This document shows positions 1-7,270 of a stretch of DNA of 29,775 nucleotides, in pieces (positions within the stretch are counted from its first letter, which is position 1; every line of letters starts with the position of its first letter). Origin of the DNA: an uncultured Lachnospiraceae bacterium (GTDB taxonomy: Bacteria > Bacillota > Clostridia > Lachnospirales > Lachnospiraceae). Under the pieces are notes generated by a model. The model was not told the origin of the DNA. It made no database searches and worked only from the letters and a program-made list of their open reading frames with translations. Position numbers and translations under genes: made by a program. The stretch is from positions 1-29,775 of the forward strand of contig CAJUMB010000045.1 in NCBI GenBank assembly GCA_910587105.1. The letters are read 5' to 3'.

Positions 1-51
1 AGCGCGCGGCTGTTAACCGCGTTGTCGTAGGTTCGAGTCCTACTCGGGGAG
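1..51 (+). tRNA. tRNA-Asn (GTT), 3' part, truncated by window start
   Basis: The anticodon stem CGCGG/CCGCG encloses the seven-base loop CTGTTAA, giving anticodon GTT (Asn). A five-base variable loop follows, then a T arm (GTAGG, loop TTCGAGT, CCTAC at 27-43), the acceptor 3' strand TCGGGGA (44-50) and discriminator G51. CCA is not encoded. The acceptor 5' strand and D arm lie before the window. Confidence 0.93.
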
Positions 52-60
52 TTAATAAGA

Positions 61-93
61 AGAACCTATAGAGAAAATCTATAGGTTCTTTAT
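61..93 (+). terminator. Rho-independent terminator after tRNA-Asn
   Basis: A perfect 12-bp inverted repeat (AGAACCTATAGA at 61-72, TCTATAGGTTCT at 78-89) with a five-base loop is followed by a short T-rich tail. It starts ten bases after the tRNA end, so it most likely ends the tRNA transcript. Confidence 0.85.
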
Positions 94-195
94 TGTCATA
101 TGTATAGATGTATGCAGATTATACAAGATTTTGGTAAAATATCCTTAATCTTTTCCAAAAATGTACGATATAAATATTAGGAAAGGAGGCGGATT

Positions 196-768
196 ATGAA
201 ACCACTTATACAGATTACAACCATACCGATTGCTTATGAAGTGAGGACGGAAAAAGCCAGATATGAACGCCATGAGGGAACTGCTAAGCTGGAGATCAGT
301 GGCAGCCAGAACGGCAAAATGCAGATTAAAAGTCAGGCTATTAAGTTGAATCTGGATACTTATGAGCCGGGGAACGCAGCATTTCATACAGCCTTAGGGA
401 CTGGTGAGAATGGAAAGATATCGCCAGTGACATATCAGGCGACAGTTTCCATGGATCAGAATGGAAAACTGTTGTTAAAAGGCGAGCTGAATGATAATCT
501 GAACAATGCAAAAATTGCCCAGGCATCTTCATCTGCAGGCAGTCCTCAGGCGAACCAGACAAACCAAGCGGATTTAACAATTTGGTATGAGATGGATAGA
601 ATGAATTTTGACATGAAAGTGGCAAATGGAAATTTTGAATTCATACCGGGCAATATTAATATAGAAATTACCCAGTATCCGGATGTGCAGATTGAATATG
701 TGGGAGGACCCATCTATGTTCCGCCCAGCGCAGATCCAAATTATGAGAGTGTAGATGTAAAAGCATAA
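196..768 (+). CDS. DUF6470-like protein
   Basis: This 190-residue protein is probably cytoplasmic: there is no signal peptide and no membrane segment. It begins with a short beta-rich N-terminus (PLIQITTIPIAYEV) and a region where 'A-x-L-E-I' style strands alternate with polar turns. A low-complexity Ser/Ala/Gln linker lies near residues 115-127, before a second beta-rich half that ends in a Pro-rich tail. The pattern resembles DUF6470, the family of Bacillus YviE, found in flagellar gene clusters; its function is unknown. No flagellar gene is visible here. The start is supported by a strong AAAGGAGG site 7-8 bases upstream. The stop codon is followed at once by a palindromic element that can act as terminator. 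Family assignment is from remembered pattern only, so it is moderate. Confidence 0.65.
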   Translation: MKPLIQITTIPIAYEVRTEKARYERHEGTAKLEISGSQNGKMQIKSQAIKLNLDTYEPGNAAFHTALGTGENGKISPVTYQATVSMDQNGKLLLKGELNDNLNNAKIAQASSSAGSPQANQTNQADLTIWYEMDRMNFDMKVANGNFEFIPGNINIEITQYPDVQIEYVGGPIYVPPSADPNYESVDVKA

Positions 769-770
769 TT

Positions 771-817
771 TAGAGCGTGTTTGAAAATTGTTTTCATGAA
801 CTTTCAAACACGCTCTA
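771..817. repeat. Short TA-flanked palindrome (GAGCGTGTTTGAAA family), convergent terminator
   Basis: TTTAGAGCGTGTTTGAAA (769-786) and its exact reverse complement (802-819) form an 18-bp stem with a 15-base loop. TA dinucleotides flank the core 773-815. It fills the gap between two converging genes: the DUF6470-like stop is at 766-768 and the DUF2284 stop at 823-825. It probably terminates both transcripts. The same ends recur at 3254-3338, 26255-26414 and 29630-29669, so this is an internally deleted member of a dispersed repeat family. Confidence 0.85.
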
Positions 818-822
818 AATTA

Positions 823-1359
823 TTACTCCATAAGATAACAGCTTGTATAAGCCAGAGTGTTGGGACCGTAGTAATATAACATATTATTTGCGGTACATGT
901 TTTGTTTACCAATATCCCAAAGGCTTCCATAGATGAGACGCATTTTTCAGGAAAACGGCAAGGGGCATCAGGATAAGCGCATTCTTTGCATATAGAACAT
1001 GCTCCCGCACCTAATGCCAGGAGTTTTGGATAAAATTCTGTTAATCTAACCCGAAAGTCCAGAAAATTTTTTTTATGGCGTTCTTCCAATTCCATCATGG
1101 TCTCAAAGTCCATGCTGTCTTCCAGTTCTCCCATGGTCTGAACAAGAATTCCTTTTTTGTATGTAGAGATTTTTTCACGACATTCTTCCAGAGTTCCACA
1201 GGCGGGAGGGCAGGCCCAGTTTTTGTCATATTTTCCGCAAGAATTGTCTGCACACATATCACGGACTTCAGGCAGAAGTTCCAATGTGCCAGGGTCCAAA
1301 GGGACAGCATGGGTAAAACCTTGCTCTAAGGCCAGCTCCAGAATTTTCTGTTCTGTCAT
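823..1359 (-). CDS. DUF2284 Cys-rich predicted metal-binding protein
   Basis: This 178-residue protein has two Cys clusters: C36, C41, C50, C54 and C60 (with WACPPACG), and C121, C124, C127, C134 and C140 (CSICKECAYPDAPC). This is the hallmark of DUF2284, a family of predicted metal- or Fe-S-binding proteins whose biochemical role is not established. No signal peptide or membrane segment is seen. It starts only three bases after the stop of the upstream ASKHA/ferredoxin gene, so the two are almost certainly co-transcribed and translationally coupled. DUF2284 genes are often found beside corrinoid-dependent methyltransferase or reductive-activation genes, which fits this partner. A role in metal-centre assembly or electron transfer to the activator is inference. 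Confidence 0.88.
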   Translation of the reverse strand: MTEQKILELALEQGFTHAVPLDPGTLELLPEVRDMCADNSCGKYDKNWACPPACGTLEECREKISTYKKGILVQTMGELEDSMDFETMMELEERHKKNFLDFRVRLTEFYPKLLALGAGACSICKECAYPDAPCRFPEKCVSSMEAFGILVNKTCTANNMLYYYGPNTLAYTSCYLME

Positions 1360-1362
1360 TTC

Positions 1363-2868
1363 TCATACCTCCTGTGCAAAACTTAATTCATCTACAAATG
1401 TATCCTGGAACTCGGGGCGATTAGCCAGTTCCAAGAATTCCACACCAGAGGCTAATTGACAAGAGCGTTCAAATTCTTGTTTGTTGAGAACTGCCAGTTT
1501 TGCACCTTCTCCAGCGGCATTTCCAATTAAGCTTACCTTATTCAGGAATTCTCTGGGGAGCAGTCCAATGGCACAGGCACTGGCAGGATTCATATAGTTT
1601 CCAAAGGCGCCTGCAATTAGCACATCTTCAATATCCTCCAGATTTATTTCCCAGATATCGCACATGATGTTAATTCCTGCCGCAATTGCCGCCTTTGCCA
1701 GCTGAACTTCCCGGACATCCCGTTTTGTTAAGGAGACCCGGTCAGAGATCTTGTAATCTTCTTCCATAAAGCCTGATTCATCTATGATACCCAGCTTCAG
1801 CAGACAGGCAGTTAAGTCCAGCAGGCCGGAACCGCAGATGCCTTTTGGTTCTCCCCCACCGATGACAGAATATGCCAGATTTTTGTTTTCATCTAGAGTC
1901 ACATGGTCAATAGCTCCAGTACCACCGCGCATTCCGCAGCTGATCTTTGCGCCCTCCAGTGCCGGGCCGGCGGCTGTGGAACAAGTGAGCAGTCTTCCGC
2001 CTTTCGCCAGAACCAGCTCGCCGTTAGTGCCAATGTCAATCATCAGGGTCAGCTTTTCCCGTTTTTCCAATCCCGCGGACATGATACAGGCCAGGGTATC
2101 TGCCCCCACAAAGCTTTCTATGACAGGCAGCACCCAGATCTTTCCTTCTGAATGAATATGAATGCCATATTCAGAGGCCAAGCCGCATACGGATTCTTTC
2201 GAATGGGGAAGGTAGGGTGCGGCAGCCAGCGAATTCACTGGCCAATGCAGGAACAGATGCTGCATACAACTGTTTCCCGCCAATGAGATTCCAGCGATCT
2301 GTTCTCTGGATATACCTGTCTCCTGTACCATTTCCTGGATTAACTGGTCAATACTCTGGCGTACACACTCTGCCAGTATATCTTCTCCGCCGTTCAATGC
2401 GTACTCGCACCGGTTGATTACATCTGCACCATAAGGAGCTTGTGGATTGAGACAGAGACTTACGGCGATATTGTGTCCGCTTTTGGCATCCAGCAGATAG
2501 GCGGCGATTGTTGTGGTCCCCAGATCTACAGCAGCCAGATAGACATTAGAAGTCTCTTTCAATTCCTCGGGCAGCCAGGGATCTGCGTCTACTGTGCGGC
2601 TGCGTCCTTCAGCCAGAATTTGGTTCTTTGCGGTCAGATCAGGAAGACGGACCGTCAGGTCACTTTTTATGTAAAAAGTACAGGATTTCTGCCGGCCCGG
2701 AACGGCTCCGTCTACAATTTCTACCGTGCATTTGCCGCATTTTCCCCGTCCGCCGCAGGGGGCATCCGGAATATAGCCAGCCCGCCGCTGCGCTTCCAAT
2801 AAAGTAGCGCCTGCTTCAATTTCGATTGTTTTATGGTCTGGCAAAAAGGTTATGGTGTATGTATTCAA
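1363..2868 (-). CDS. ASKHA-domain / [2Fe-2S] corrinoid activation protein (RACo-like, DUF4445)
   Basis: A 501-residue soluble protein. Residues 1-85 form a plant-type [2Fe-2S] ferredoxin domain with ligands C38, C44, C47 and C63 (CGGRGKCGKC). From about residue 110 an ASKHA ATPase-like fold follows: LAAVDLGTTTIAAYLL, MIDIGTNGELVLA, a GPALEGAKI stretch, and IAGAFGNYMNP near the C-terminus. This is the architecture of reductive activators of corrinoid proteins, which use ATP to drive low-potential reduction of Co(II). At about 500 residues it is shorter than the roughly 600-residue acetogen enzymes, mainly in the linker region. AGGAGG lies just upstream of the ATG. It is first in a two-gene unit with DUF2284; no corrinoid protein or methyltransferase is visible in the window, so its target is unknown. 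Confidence 0.85.
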   Translation of the reverse strand: MNTYTITFLPDHKTIEIEAGATLLEAQRRAGYIPDAPCGGRGKCGKCTVEIVDGAVPGRQKSCTFYIKSDLTVRLPDLTAKNQILAEGRSRTVDADPWLPEELKETSNVYLAAVDLGTTTIAAYLLDAKSGHNIAVSLCLNPQAPYGADVINRCEYALNGGEDILAECVRQSIDQLIQEMVQETGISREQIAGISLAGNSCMQHLFLHWPVNSLAAAPYLPHSKESVCGLASEYGIHIHSEGKIWVLPVIESFVGADTLACIMSAGLEKREKLTLMIDIGTNGELVLAKGGRLLTCSTAAGPALEGAKISCGMRGGTGAIDHVTLDENKNLAYSVIGGGEPKGICGSGLLDLTACLLKLGIIDESGFMEEDYKISDRVSLTKRDVREVQLAKAAIAAGINIMCDIWEINLEDIEDVLIAGAFGNYMNPASACAIGLLPREFLNKVSLIGNAAGEGAKLAVLNKQEFERSCQLASGVEFLELANRPEFQDTFVDELSFAQEV

Positions 2869-2893
2869 AATATAATCCTCCTTCGCATTTTTT

Positions 2894-2929
2894 TAGGGAG
2901 AATCCCGGACTTTTTCAGGCTTCTCCCTA
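2894..2929. repeat. Short TA-flanked hairpin (GGGAGAA ends)
   Basis: GGGAGAA (2896-2902) and TTCTCCC (2921-2927) pair around an 18-base centre and are bordered by TA on both sides (2894-2895, 2928-2929). The right TA is shared with the next palindromic element. It sits just upstream of the RACo-like gene, read leftwards, and could also affect that leader. Confidence 0.6.
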
Positions 2930-3089
2930 GTACGCCATCCGGACAGAAATTACAGTTTGGCCCCGTCTGCTCTGCACCATTGCGTCGTTAAAATTTCTAA
3001 TCGATGCCACCGCATCGCCGTCGAAATTTTGCCTAGCACTGGCACAGACCAGGCAAAGCCAAACTACAATTTTTGTCCGGATGGAGTAC
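2930..3089. repeat. 160-bp foldback element, family with GTACGCCATCCGGAC ends
   Basis: The outer arms 2930-2961 and 3058-3089 pair imperfectly over about 32 bases, reading GTACGCCATCCGGACAG inward from one side and GTACTCCATCCGGACAA from the other. Inner pairs continue: AAAATTTC (2990-2997) with GAAATTTT (3023-3030), and the tip GATGC (3003-3007) with GCATC (3012-3016). TA lies on both sides (2928-2929, 3090-3091). It is 160 bp, the same length as two other elements here, but has different ends. No coding capacity is seen. It looks like a MITE-type non-autonomous element. Confidence 0.72.
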
Positions 3090-3091
3090 TA

Positions 3092-3251
3092 GAGCGTGTC
3101 TTAAAAATCATTCCTGCCATCTGCACGCCCCACTTTGCGTGAGATTTGCGCCAAATTCAGGTTACATAGCCCGCTATGCGCCCTTCATTTGGCACAAATC
3201 TCCCACCAAGTGTGACGCACATCTGACAAAAAGCATTTTTAAGACACGCTC
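3092..3251. repeat. 160-bp foldback element, GAGCGTGTCTTAAAAAT ends
   Basis: The left end GAGCGTGTCTTAAAAAT and right end ATTTTTAAGACACGCTC are perfect 17-base inverted repeats. TA flanks both sides (3090-3091, 3252-3253). The interior is also self-complementary, for example GAGATTTG(C)GCC against GGCACAAATCTC, so the whole element can fold into one long hairpin. About 104 bases of its left side recur at 29672-29775 with roughly four mismatches. Confidence 0.85.
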
Positions 3252-3253
3252 TA

Positions 3254-3338
3254 GAGCGTGTTTGAAAAATGTTTTATGTCAACCGTGTGCCCCAGAGTGG
3301 GGCGTGCAGATGGCGGGAATGAATTTTCAGACACGCTC
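3254..3338. repeat. 85-bp deleted member of the GAGCGTGTTTGAAAA family
   Basis: It starts GAGCGTGTTTGAAAAAT and ends ATTTTCAGACACGCTC, flanked by TA (3252-3253 and 3339-3340); the left TA is shared with the preceding element. It contains the family's TTTATGTCAACCGTG block and a small GCCCC/GGGGC hairpin, but lacks about half the interior of the 160-bp form. It lies 13 bases past the HD-protein stop codon, where it could end that transcript. Confidence 0.8.
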
Positions 3339-3351
3339 TAACTTTGTTAAA

Positions 3352-3846
3352 TTATGCGGCGTTTACATGGACCCGGTTCTTTCTGGCTAAAGCAATATCA
3401 ATACGGAATCGCTCTGTGACCGCGCATATTTTATCTGCGAAAGATATAATCCAGGCTTCTTTGCTGGCAGGTACAGGTCCCAGAGGAAACATGTGAGATA
3501 AAATTGCCTGCCGTTCTTTGGCACTGATCTGGAAATGAATCTGGCTGGTCTGGGCCGCTATTTTGGGATGATGGAAAACCTGGGCTTCTTCTGCTTTTTC
3601 GCGAAAATCATATAAGCAGAAATCATGGAGCATTCCGCCGCGGGCGGCTGTCCGGGAATCACATCCGGTCATTCGTGCAAACTTCCAGGAAATATAGGCC
3701 ACATTCATACTATGCATTAAACGAGTTGTATTTTTATGTTGTACATAATTAGAAAGTTTCTTATAATCAGTATTTGTAAGAATAGATTCTATCTCCCGCA
3801 GAAACTCAGCCTCAACATCATTGGAGACTGTAATATCCATGGGCAT
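3352..3846 (-). CDS. HD-domain (HDIG-like) phosphohydrolase
   Basis: A soluble protein of about 164 residues. The HD-superfamily metal ligands are visible: H near residue 45 (RLMHSMNVA), the HD pair near 74-75 (GGMLHDFCLYD), HHP near 92-94, a later H (AILSHMFPLGP) and D in SFADKICAV. This is a small stand-alone HD domain, a family that hydrolyses phosphate mono- or diesters, often of nucleotides; the substrate cannot be read from sequence. The ATG at 3844-3846 is preferred because AAGGTGG precedes it at good spacing; a GTG at 3850-3852 and an ATG at 3838-3840 are also in frame. It is transcribed away from sigG and the small-RNA gene and appears monocistronic. Confidence 0.85.
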   Translation of the reverse strand: MPMDITVSNDVEAEFLREIESILTNTDYKKLSNYVQHKNTTRLMHSMNVAYISWKFARMTGCDSRTAARGGMLHDFCLYDFREKAEEAQVFHHPKIAAQTSQIHFQISAKERQAILSHMFPLGPVPASKEAWIISFADKICAVTERFRIDIALARKNRVHVNAA

Positions 3847-4027
3847 CACCACCTTTTATATTAATAAGTCTATTATCCCCCATTTTATAGAGATTCGCAA
3901 GAACTTTTTCACATACAATTTAGATTACTGCATTATGATATTACAGAAATTTTAATTTTTTTAATAATTATAAATTAAAAATTACGTTTATAAAAATAAT
4001 ACTTTTCAAATATACGGAAATAAGTTA
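3847..4027. other. AT-rich intergenic stretch
   Basis: This region lies between the divergent HD gene and the small-RNA promoter. It is very AT-rich, with runs such as TTTTAATTTTTTTAATAATTA. It must contain the HD-gene promoter, but no site stands out clearly. No gene is seen. Confidence 0.5.
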
Positions 4028-4036
4028 TGCTATAAT
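4028..4036 (+). promoter_or_regulatory. Extended -10 promoter (TGCTATAAT) of the small RNA
   Basis: TGCTATAAT is a consensus extended -10 (TGn plus TATAAT). No good -35 is seen at 16-18 bases, which is typical of extended -10 promoters. It predicts a start near 4042-4044. Confidence 0.65.
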
Positions 4037-4042
4037 TAGCTT

Positions 4043-4153
4043 TTGCAAAAGTGAGGGTTCTGGGCATATCGACGTCTCTGTCCGCCTGTTCTGGCTTGCC
4101 TGGAAGCGTGAAAAAGAGGGCCTGCTGTGTGAATCTACAGGGGCTCTTTTTTT
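4043..4153 (+). ncRNA. Candidate small RNA, about 110 nt, unknown family
   Basis: This non-coding stretch is bounded by the extended -10 promoter and a clear intrinsic terminator. No open frame with a ribosome site is seen. It holds a perfect palindrome CTTTTGCAAAAG at its start, a GGC...GCC-bracketed segment (about 4072-4086) containing GACGTC, and a CTGGCTTGCCTGG segment. I compared it by eye with SRP, 6S and tmRNA and with common riboswitch cores and found no match. It lies 125 bases before sigG in the same direction, so it could be a free sRNA or, with readthrough, a sigG leader. Confidence 0.5.
4112..4153 (+). terminator. Intrinsic terminator of the small RNA
   Basis: AAGAG...CTCTT and CTGT...ACAG arms form an imperfect stem (4114-4149) followed by an uninterrupted run of seven T (4147-4153). 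No convergent gene needs it, so it most probably ends the small RNA. Confidence 0.75.
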
Positions 4154-4278
4154 GTACGTAAAGTGTCAAGGGGTATTATTTTTTATATTTCTATGGCTTT
4201 TGAATAAAGAAAGTGCGATTTGAGAAAAATTTACTAATAGAAAAGTAACTTTGGCAAGTAGTCAGGAGGATTCTTAAA

Positions 4279-5058
4279 ATGGCACTTAATAAAGTAGAAA
4301 TATGTGGTGTAAATACATCAAAACTTCCGGTTCTCACAAATGAAGAAAAAGATGAGCTGTTTAAAAGGATCAAGCAGGGAGACCAGGAGGCAAGAGAGCT
4401 GTATATTAAAGGAAATCTGCGGCTGGTGTTAAGTGTAATCAAAAAATTTTCTAACAGCAATGAAAATGCAGATGATCTATTTCAAATAGGATGTATCGGG
4501 CTGATCAAGGCCATCGATAATTTTAAATTGGAGCTGGACGTGAAATTTTCTACTTATGCGGTTCCTATGATCATCGGAGAAATCCGCCGTTATCTCAGGG
4601 ATTATAATTCTATACGTGTCAGCCGGTCTTTAAGAGACATTGCTTATAAGGCTATATATATGAAAGAAAATTATATGAAACAGCATTCAAAGGAGCCCAC
4701 AATCAATGAAATTTCCGAGGAAATAGGCATTGCGAAGGAAATGATTGTCTATGCCTTAGATGCCATTCAAAATCCGGTTAGTCTATATGAACCGGTTTAT
4801 ACGGAGGGAGGAGATACCCTTTATGTGATGGACCAGATTAGTGATAAAAAGAATAAAGAGGAGCATTGGATCGAAAGCCTTTCGCTGCAGGATGCCATGA
4901 ACCGGCTGGGGGAACGGGAGAAGTCGATTATAAACATGCGTTATTTTCAAGGAAAGACACAGATGGAAGTGTCGTCGGAAATAGGTATCTCCCAAGCTCA
5001 GGTCAGCCGCCTGGAAAAGAACGCCTTAAAGACTATGCGCAATTATCTACGCCAGTAA
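4279..5058 (+). CDS. sigG: RNA polymerase sporulation sigma factor SigG
   Basis: A 259-residue sigma-70 family protein. The N-terminus KVEICGVNTSKLPVLTNEE is characteristic of SigG, the late forespore sigma factor. Region 2 is clear (LRLVLSVIKKF, DDLFQIGCIGLIKAIDNF, FSTYAVPMIIGEIRRYLRD), region 3 follows (IRVSRSLRDIAY, EPTINEISEEIGI), and region 4 ends the protein with a helix-turn-helix (KTQMEVSSEIGISQAQVSRLEKNALKTMR). Length and domain order are normal. AGGAGG lies eight to nine bases before the ATG. The usual neighbours spoIIGA and sigE are not within the 4 kb shown upstream. SigG directs transcription of genes needed late in spore formation inside the engulfed forespore. I could not identify a confident SigF/SigG-type promoter. 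Confidence 0.96.
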   Translation: MALNKVEICGVNTSKLPVLTNEEKDELFKRIKQGDQEARELYIKGNLRLVLSVIKKFSNSNENADDLFQIGCIGLIKAIDNFKLELDVKFSTYAVPMIIGEIRRYLRDYNSIRVSRSLRDIAYKAIYMKENYMKQHSKEPTINEISEEIGIAKEMIVYALDAIQNPVSLYEPVYTEGGDTLYVMDQISDKKNKEEHWIESLSLQDAMNRLGEREKSIINMRYFQGKTQMEVSSEIGISQAQVSRLEKNALKTMRNYLRQ

Positions 5059-5243
5059 TGAAACACTGGAACAGCCGGGATTTTATGGTAGCCAATACTG
5101 TGATTTTGTGGTAAAGTGTTACCGTAATGATAAAGACTATTTTACCTGTAAATAGCTGCGAAAGTCTACATAGTGTCTTGTAATGGGGCGCTTTACGTGG
5201 AGACGTGAATTCCGGTTGAAAGTCAAGGAGAGGGGAATGTGCA

Positions 5244-7124
5244 ATGAAAAAAATAAAGAAAGAAAAGCAGTGTAAGAAAAAAAATATGGAAGCAGAGATG
5301 GTCTATAAAACACGGTTTGACAAACATTTTGATGAACTGCGCTGGCTCTATATGGAGTTGTATGGAAATGATTCTATGTTTGCAGAACTGTGTAATCAGA
5401 TGGAGAGCTTTTATAAAGAGAGGAAGAAAAAGCTGAAATCACTGGATGTGCAGAGGGAGGCAGATCCGGGCTGGTATAAGCGCAACGATATGCTGGGAAT
5501 GATGTTTTACATCGACAATTTTGCCGGAAATATAGAGGGGGTAAAGTCCAGGCTGGATTATATTGAACAGTGTAACGTGAATTATATCCATCTAATGCCG
5601 TTTCTAGAGACTCCTGAAGGACGTTCGGACGGCGGGTATGCTGTTTCAGATTTTCGAAAGGTGCAGGAAAAGCTGGGGTCCATGGAAGACCTGGAAAGTC
5701 TCACAGCAGCCTGCCATAAGAGGGGCATTCATGTCTGTATGGACTTTGTGATGAATCATACTTCAGAAGACCATGAGTGGGCGAAGCGTGCCAGACAAGG
5801 CGACGGAGAGTACATGAGCCGTTATTTCTTTTTTGACAATTCTTATATGCCGGCTCTGTATGAGAAGACGGTACCCCAGGTTTTTCCCACTACGGCACCA
5901 GGGAACTTTACCTGGATTCCAGAGGCAGGCCATTTTGTCATGACCACGTTCTATCCCTACCAATGGGATTTAAACTACAAGAACCCCAGGGTTTTCAATG
6001 AGATGATGTACAATTTTCTGTATCTGGCCAACAGGGGTATTGATATTATCCGTATCGATGCGGTTCCCTATATTTGGAAAGAATTAAATACACCCTGCAG
6101 GAATCTGAAGCAGGTGCATACCATTGTGCGTATGATGCGCATGATCAGTGAGATTGTCTGTCCCAGTGTGCTTCTGCTGGGAGAGGTGGTGATGGAGCCG
6201 GAGCGGGTGGTTCCCTATTTTGGTACAGTGGATAAACCGGAGTGCCATATGCTCTATAATGTGACCACCATGGCCACTACCTGGCACACGGTAGCATCCA
6301 GGGATGTGCGCCTTTTGAAAAGGCAGCTGGATATTGTAAATGCTCTGCCAAAAGAATATACATTTCTGAATTATCTCCGCTGTCATGACGATATTGGCTG
6401 GGGGCTGGATTACGAATTCCTGATGACAGAGGGAATCGGGGAACGGGCCCACAAGCAGTACTTAAATGATTATTTCCAGGGGTATGCAGGCGAGAGCAAC
6501 AGCCGTGGGGAGCTCTATAATGCAGATCCGGTCTCAGGGGATGCCAGATTCTGCGGAACCACTGCCTCTATGTGCGGCATTGAAAAGGCCGGTTTTGAGG
6601 GAGATGAGGAAGCTATGGAGCGGGCGGTCCGTCTGGATGTGATGCTTCACGCCTATATGTTTATGCAGTCGGGGATTCCGGTGCTGTACAGCGGCGACGA
6701 GACAGCGCAGGTCAATGATTATACTTATAAGGAAGACCCGCTGAAAGCAGATGACTCCAGATATATCCACAGGGGCGCCATGAACTGGGAGCTGGCAGAA
6801 AACCGCTCTGATCCGGAGACAGTGGAAGGAAAAGTATTCCAGGCACTGGGACGTCTGGAGAAGATTCGCAAAAGTGAGAAAGTATTCATGGCAGATGCGG
6901 ATACCTGGACCATTGACACCTGGGACCAGGCGGTGCTGTGTATGGGAAGGTGTTATGAAGGCGAGAAAATCATCGGTCTGTTTAATTTCAGTGAGAGCGA
7001 CAGAATCGCCTGGATCAATGAGACAGACGGAGATTATGTGGAGCTGATTTCTGGGGAGGAGATGAAGCCCATCGGAGTTTCAGTGCCTGCTTATGGATTT
7101 TATTACTTAAAAAAGAAGGCTTAA
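5244..7124 (+). CDS. Amylosucrase-like alpha-glucan enzyme (GH13, subfamily 4 type)
   Basis: A 626-residue (beta/alpha)8 GH13 enzyme without signal peptide, so cytoplasmic. The catalytic set is intact: nucleophile D272 (GIDIIRIDAVPYIWKE), acid/base E314 (LLLGEVV) and transition-state D382 (YLRCHDDIGWG). The B-domain segment FPTTAPGNFTW...TTFYPYQWDLNY, the HDDIGW motif and the helical N-terminal domain are typical of amylosucrases, which split sucrose and extend or transfer alpha-glucosyl units. The length matches Neisseria amylosucrase (about 636). Family members also include sucrose or glucan hydrolases, so specificity is inferred. The start follows AAGGAG at 5225-5230, and the first 18 residues are very Lys-rich; M15 or M19 are alternatives. 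It follows sigG by 185 bases, probably as a separate transcript. Confidence 0.88.
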   Translation: MKKIKKEKQCKKKNMEAEMVYKTRFDKHFDELRWLYMELYGNDSMFAELCNQMESFYKERKKKLKSLDVQREADPGWYKRNDMLGMMFYIDNFAGNIEGVKSRLDYIEQCNVNYIHLMPFLETPEGRSDGGYAVSDFRKVQEKLGSMEDLESLTAACHKRGIHVCMDFVMNHTSEDHEWAKRARQGDGEYMSRYFFFDNSYMPALYEKTVPQVFPTTAPGNFTWIPEAGHFVMTTFYPYQWDLNYKNPRVFNEMMYNFLYLANRGIDIIRIDAVPYIWKELNTPCRNLKQVHTIVRMMRMISEIVCPSVLLLGEVVMEPERVVPYFGTVDKPECHMLYNVTTMATTWHTVASRDVRLLKRQLDIVNALPKEYTFLNYLRCHDDIGWGLDYEFLMTEGIGERAHKQYLNDYFQGYAGESNSRGELYNADPVSGDARFCGTTASMCGIEKAGFEGDEEAMERAVRLDVMLHAYMFMQSGIPVLYSGDETAQVNDYTYKEDPLKADDSRYIHRGAMNWELAENRSDPETVEGKVFQALGRLEKIRKSEKVFMADADTWTIDTWDQAVLCMGRCYEGEKIIGLFNFSESDRIAWINETDGDYVELISGEEMKPIGVSVPAYGFYYLKKKA

Positions 7125-7270
7125 TGACTTAAATTTCTCATTAAATTGATTTAGGATTGACTAAGTCAGATTTCCTTGCTAAATTGCTATTATACTGCTG
7201 ATTTCGCATATATTTACATTTTGATGTGCGGACGGCAGTCAGAGTTATACTCAAGAGCATACGTATTTGC

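Noticed and set aside
3092..3251. Small protein genes inside the repeat elements
   Set aside because: Frames present there lack ribosome sites and are not kept between copies; the elements fold on themselves along their length.
2894..3340. CRISPR array
   Set aside because: The units are palindromic elements of different lengths and sequence joined at TA; there are no regular short repeats with unique spacers and no cas gene.
4043..4153. SRP RNA, 6S RNA or known riboswitch
   Set aside because: The GGAAGC piece recalls the SRP loop, but the conserved GGTCAGGTCCGGAAGGAAGCAG-type core is absent, and no riboswitch core sequence was recognised.
5110..5123. Terminator after sigG (GGTAA AGTG TTACC)
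   Set aside because: The stem has only five weak pairs and no T run follows.
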